Shown here piece after piece: positions 60,734 through 64,000 of a stretch of DNA of 64,000 nucleotides. The position numbers and the translations under genes are program-made. The DNA lies in assembly GCA_016704435.1 (NCBI GenBank), contig JADJAB010000002.1, forward strand, positions 62,001 to 126,000, read 5' to 3'. The first letter of the stretch is position 1. Every line of letters begins with the position of its first letter. A model generated the notes under the pieces. It saw nothing but the letters and a program-made list of their open reading frames with translations. It was not told the origin of the DNA and made no database searches. The stretch is from Rhodobacter sp. Its GTDB lineage: Bacteria > Pseudomonadota > Alphaproteobacteria > Rhodobacterales > Rhodobacteraceae.

Positions 60734-61493
60734 GGGGCCTGCGGCTGACGGTCACGTCACGCAGGATGATCTGGTTCATCTCGGGGCCCTCGAAGATCAG
60801 GTCCAGCCACAGCTTTTCGACCCGCTTTTCGTTGACCTTGGTATAGGCGAGGTCGAATTCCACCATCACCTCTTCTTCATTCAGCGGCAGTTCGCGCACG
60901 ATCTGTTCGACGTTCGGCCCGTGCTTCACGTTCAGACGGGCAAAGATTTCCAACGGCTTTTCCATCTCGACGATCACGTCCAGCCGGATCAGGTGGCGCA
61001 GCTTCAACCCCTGTGCCGCCTCGGGCGGCAGGTCCAGCACCAGGCTCAGGAAGCTGCCGTCAAACTTGAATACGTCCATGCGAAACCCGAACGGCGCCAC
61101 GTCCGACTCGCGCGAGTTGCGGATCTGGCGCACCGTCAGCTCGGTCCGGCGGCAGTCGTGGAACACGGTGGCACCATCGCAGATCTGCGCCCGTCCGGGG
61201 ACCGAGGACATGCCGGGGACCGGAATCTGGCCTTTCCACAGATCGGGGCGCCAGGCCCAGTCGGTGCCCATCGGCTTGCGGATCGCGGTGGCGCCGATCA
61301 CCGGCAGCGCCAGCCGGTATTCGGCCTGGTGGATCACCCGGTCCAGTTCGCGCCGCATCTGGCGGGCGCGGGTGCGCAGGGCGCGCAGGGCCTCCAGCCC
61401 GATCCTGGGCGCCTCCTCGGCCGCCGCCGCCCAGCGCGTCAGGGCGCGGCGAAACACCAGCCGGTCAAGCACCCTGTCCAACCGCCCCGCCAT
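60720..61493 (-). CDS. DUF6478-like conserved protein
   Basis: 257 residues. I associate this with DUF6478, a family seen in Rhodobacterales with no known function: GTDWAWRPDLWKGQIPVPG, RDCRRTELTVRQ-like segment and SFLSLVLDLPPEAAQGLKLR. The N-terminus is basic and helical (RTRARQMRRELDRVIHQAEY). No catalytic motif, signal or membrane segment. First gene of a two-gene unit, preceded by a 125-bp promoter region. Confidence 0.6.
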   Translation of the reverse strand: MAGRLDRVLDRLVFRRALTRWAAAAEEAPRIGLEALRALRTRARQMRRELDRVIHQAEYRLALPVIGATAIRKPMGTDWAWRPDLWKGQIPVPGMSSVPGRAQICDGATVFHDCRRTELTVRQIRNSRESDVAPFGFRMDVFKFDGSFLSLVLDLPPEAAQGLKLRHLIRLDVIVEMEKPLEIFARLNVKHGPNVEQIVRELPLNEEEVMVEFDLAYTKVNEKRVEKLWLDLIFEGPEMNQIILRDVTVSRRPRAEL

Positions 61494-61618
61494 CGTTTCC
61501 CTTGCGCCCGTTCATTCCCAATTCCACGCCATTGTTGCGTGCGTGGAAACGATTCCCTTATCACCGGAAAAGGATTAACAGCCAACCCATTCCCGTCGGA
61601 ACGGCCGCAATATTCCGC

Positions 61619-62191
61619 TCATGACGTAGCGTTCACTCGCTTCAAGGTTGCAACCACCCGCATCAGGATTTCCCGTCCCGCTTCGGGCGGCAGGTCGCCT
61701 CCGGCCGGCGGGGTGACCGAGATCATCACCAGCCGCCCCCTGATCCCGACCGCCGCGCGCCAGTAGGTGCCGACGCTGCGGTCTTCCAGCCGGATCAGGA
61801 ACACCCCGTCCGACACCAGCGTTTCGCGGATCGCGACCGAGCCGGCCTTGCCGTTGCGCGCCAGCGCCGCGCGACCGGCCGGGCTGCGGGCCCAGTCGGT
61901 CAGGGCGCGGGCGCCCACCTTCAGCGTCTCGGACGACCCGGCCGCGCCAAGGCTGAGGGTGATCGCGGCCGCGGGCACCGGCTGGATCGACGAGCAGCGT
62001 CCGGCGATCACCACCGCACTGTCGCGGCCGTCATGGCTGGCCTGCGGGTCGATGCAGTAGCCGGGCGGCACCGCCGCCGTCAGCGCGCCGCCAAGCACGG
62101 GCGTGCTGGCGCTGCGGCCTGCGGGCACTCCGGCGACGACGCAGCCGGACAGCACAAAAAGAACAAGAAGCTTACTGATCCATGTAGACAT
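61619..62191 (-). CDS. Putative lipoprotein
   Basis: 190 residues. Signal peptide with lipobox LSGC at about residues 14-17 (FVLSGCVVAG). Mature domain is compact, with an isolated cysteine pair (YCIDPQ and AGRCSS) and segments RSVGTYWRAAVGI and RGRLVMISVTPPAGG. Family not named. The start overlaps the ilvD stop by 20 nt, so it is translated from the ilvD mRNA. Confidence 0.65.
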   Translation of the reverse strand: MSTWISKLLVLFVLSGCVVAGVPAGRSASTPVLGGALTAAVPPGYCIDPQASHDGRDSAVVIAGRCSSIQPVPAAAITLSLGAAGSSETLKVGARALTDWARSPAGRAALARNGKAGSVAIRETLVSDGVFLIRLEDRSVGTYWRAAVGIRGRLVMISVTPPAGGDLPPEAGREILMRVVATLKRVNATS

Positions 62192-63908
62192 GGCTTTCCG
62201 CCTTGGCCCCCGGATGCGTCACGGCACCATTGCGCGCCCCGCCCACCAGCCGCGCATATTTCCACAACGCGCCCGAGGTATAGTCGGTCTTGCGCGGGCC
62301 CTTCCAGTCGGCGCGGCGGCGGGCAAGTTCCGCGTCCGACAACGCAACCGAGATCTCTCCGGCCACAGCGTTCAGCGTGATCATGTCGCCATTGCGCAAC
62401 AGCGCGATCGGCCCGCCATGCGCCGCTTCGGGCCCGACATGGCCGACACAGAAGCCGCGTGTTGCGCCGGAAAACCGGCCATCGGTGATCAGCGCCACCT
62501 TCTTGCCCATGCCCTGCCCCGACAGTGCCGCCGTGGTCGCCAGCATCTCGCGCATTCCCGGCCCACCGGCGGGGCCTTCGTTGCGGATGACGAGGACATC
62601 GCCTTCCTTGTAGCTGCGGCTTTTCACGGCCTCGAACGCCTCTTCCTCGCAGTCGAAGACACGGGCGGGGCCGGAAAAGACCTGCTCGGCCTCGGTCATG
62701 CCGGCCACCTTCACGATGGCGCCATCGGGGGCCAGGTTGCCCTTCAGCCCGACCACACCGCCGGTCTTCGTCAGCGGCTTTTCGATCGGATAGATCACTC
62801 GCCCGTCGGCCTCGCCCTGAATTTCGTCCAGGCTTTCGCCCAGCGTCTTGCCGCTGGCGGTCATGCAGTCAAGATGCAGCAGTCCCGCCTTGGCCAGTTC
62901 CTTCATCACCACCGGCACGCCGCCGACCTCGTATAGGTCTTTCGCCACATATTTGCCCCCCGGCCGCAGATCGACGAACCAGGGCGTGTCGCGCATGATC
63001 GCGGCCACGTCGAACAGGTCGAAGTCGATCCCCGCTTCATGCGCAATGGCGGGCAGGTGCAGCGCCCCATTGGTGCTGCCGCCGGTGCAGGCCACCACGC
63101 GGGCGGCATTTTCCAGCGATTTCAGCGTGACGATATCGCGGGCGCGGATGTTCTTCTCGATCAGGTTCATCACCGCCACGCCCGAGGCCTCGCCATACTG
63201 GTCGCGCGATTCGTAAGGCGCGGGCGCACCTGAGGAATTCAACAGCGCCAGCCCGATCGCCTCGGACACGCAGGCCATGGTGTTGGCGGTATACTGCGCG
63301 CCACAGGCGCCACTGGACGGGCAGGCGATCTTTTCCATGATCTCCAATTCCGCTTCCGACATCGACCCGGCCTGCACCTTGCCCACCGCCTCGAACATGT
63401 CCTGTACGGTGATATCCTGGCCCTTGTAGCGGCCCGGCAGGATCGACCCGCCGTAGATGAAGACCGAAGGCACGTTCAGCCGCACCATCGCCATCATCAT
63501 CCCCGGCAGCGATTTGTCGCAACCCGCCAGCCCGACGATGGCGTCATAGCAATGGCCGCGCATCGTCAGCTCAACCGTGTCGGTGATGGCATCGCGCGAT
63601 GCCAGCGACGAGCGCATGCCTTCATGCCCCATCGCAATCCCGTCGGTCACGGTGATGGTGGTGAATTCGCGCGGGGTGCCGCCGGCCTTCTTCACCCCAT
63701 GCTTGACGATCTGCGCCTGACGGTTCAGCGCGATGTTGCAGGGCGCCGCCTCGTTCCAGCAGGTGGCGACGCCGACCCAGGGCTGGTGGATCTCTTCCTC
63801 GGTGATGCCCATTGCGTAGAAGTAGCTGCGGTGCGGCGCGCGGGCCGGGCCTTCGGTCACATGGCGGCTGGGCAGCCGGGACTTGTCGAAACGCTGATTG
63901 GTGGTCAT
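62172..63908 (-). CDS. ilvD: Dihydroxy-acid dehydratase
   Basis: 578 residues, full length. Dehydrates dihydroxy acids in valine, isoleucine and leucine synthesis. Fe-S and metal residues: ATCWNEAAPCN, GLAGCDKSLPG and CPSSGACGAQYTANTM. ATG at 63908 starts the conserved MTTNQRFDKSRLPSRHVTEG; upstream 92 nt to the window edge hold no recognised feature. The terminal GAKAESHVYMDQ overlaps the next gene's lipoprotein start by 20 nt. Confidence 0.97.
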   Translation of the reverse strand: MTTNQRFDKSRLPSRHVTEGPARAPHRSYFYAMGITEEEIHQPWVGVATCWNEAAPCNIALNRQAQIVKHGVKKAGGTPREFTTITVTDGIAMGHEGMRSSLASRDAITDTVELTMRGHCYDAIVGLAGCDKSLPGMMMAMVRLNVPSVFIYGGSILPGRYKGQDITVQDMFEAVGKVQAGSMSEAELEIMEKIACPSSGACGAQYTANTMACVSEAIGLALLNSSGAPAPYESRDQYGEASGVAVMNLIEKNIRARDIVTLKSLENAARVVACTGGSTNGALHLPAIAHEAGIDFDLFDVAAIMRDTPWFVDLRPGGKYVAKDLYEVGGVPVVMKELAKAGLLHLDCMTASGKTLGESLDEIQGEADGRVIYPIEKPLTKTGGVVGLKGNLAPDGAIVKVAGMTEAEQVFSGPARVFDCEEEAFEAVKSRSYKEGDVLVIRNEGPAGGPGMREMLATTAALSGQGMGKKVALITDGRFSGATRGFCVGHVGPEAAHGGPIALLRNGDMITLNAVAGEISVALSDAELARRRADWKGPRKTDYTSGALWKYARLVGGARNGAVTHPGAKAESHVYMDQ

Positions 63909-64000
63909 CGGCTATCCTCCGCAAGACAGGCTGCGAACCGGGATAGCGGCTAGGGGTCAATGCGGCAAGGGCCGCAGCACTGTCAGCCCGCGCGCTGCGC

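Noticed and set aside
1..64000. CRISPR array, prophage, integron or toxin-antitoxin system
   Set aside because: No regularly spaced repeats, phage structural or integrase genes, or typical toxin-antitoxin pairs were found; the XRE-DUF2975 pair is not a known toxin system.

Overview
The window is GC-rich, densely coding DNA (about 70 genes, many with 1-4 nt overlaps). It most likely comes from the chromosome of an alphaproteobacterium of the Rhodobacteraceae (Rhodobacter/Gemmobacter/Tabrizicola-like). The basis is family content rather than a search: DUF1127, DUF6478-type, DUF482/FemAB-like and Hint_2-like proteins, a glnK-amtB pair, the split leuC/leuD/leuB arrangement, and intergenic repeats of the CTTCATCTTGGCA type. 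Almost everything is core metabolism and envelope biology. The only clear mobile DNA is a decayed IS5-family insertion sequence near 50.4-51.1 kb.

Layout. 0-8.3 kb: HAD hydrolase end, ornithine cyclodeaminase-like protein, small DUF1127 and Rnk/GreA-like proteins, an arsR-acr3-arsC arsenic operon, rsgA and a luciferase-like oxidoreductase. 8.6-20.8 kb: tRNA-Pro(CGG), a DMT exporter, an L,D-transpeptidase, then the leucine genes leuB, leuD and leuC interleaved with a LysR/epimerase pair, a nuclease, a membrane protein, a transglutaminase-like protein and a glycosyltransferase-FkbM fusion. 20.8-28.8 kb: XRE/DUF2975 pair, lipoprotein, MscS channel, rsfS-rlmH, lytic transglycosylase, dapA and a second DMT exporter. 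29-38 kb: Hint-fold protein, potassium-channel-like protein, smpB, sseA, aspartate-type aminotransferase, glnK-amtB and a class A penicillin-binding protein. 38-50.3 kb: mlaA-mlaC, a type I secretion ABC/adaptor pair, RidA, GDPD, FemAB-like, GST and pterin dehydratase genes, a peroxiredoxin, then a tightly overlapping operon (FAD reductase, rsmD, two YcxB-like proteins, HAD phosphatase). 50.3-64 kb: IS remnant, fadH-like reductase, EF-hand protein, LysR, OmpA/GNAT/CinA-like operon, map, thuAB, DUF6478 pair, a lipoprotein and ilvD.

Functional groups: branched-chain amino acid synthesis (leuBCD, ilvD), lysine/cell wall (dapA, PBP, Slt, L,D-transpeptidase), nitrogen sensing and uptake (glnK-amtB), ribosome assembly and rescue (rsgA, rsfS, rlmH, rsmD, smpB), outer-membrane lipid maintenance (mlaA/mlaC), arsenic resistance, and trehalose-type sugar oxidation (thuAB).

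Reliability warning. At least eight otherwise conserved genes (rsgA, leuB, the glycosyltransferase fusion, slt, the aminotransferase, mlaA, an FAD reductase and fadH) are broken by small indels, mostly in short G/C runs, with the continuation intact in another frame. I read this as sequencing or assembly error rather than gene decay. Coordinates for these genes span the whole reconstructed gene. The most unusual biological signal is a pair of about 41-44 bp palindromic mini-elements, related to each other, inside the decayed transposase gene.
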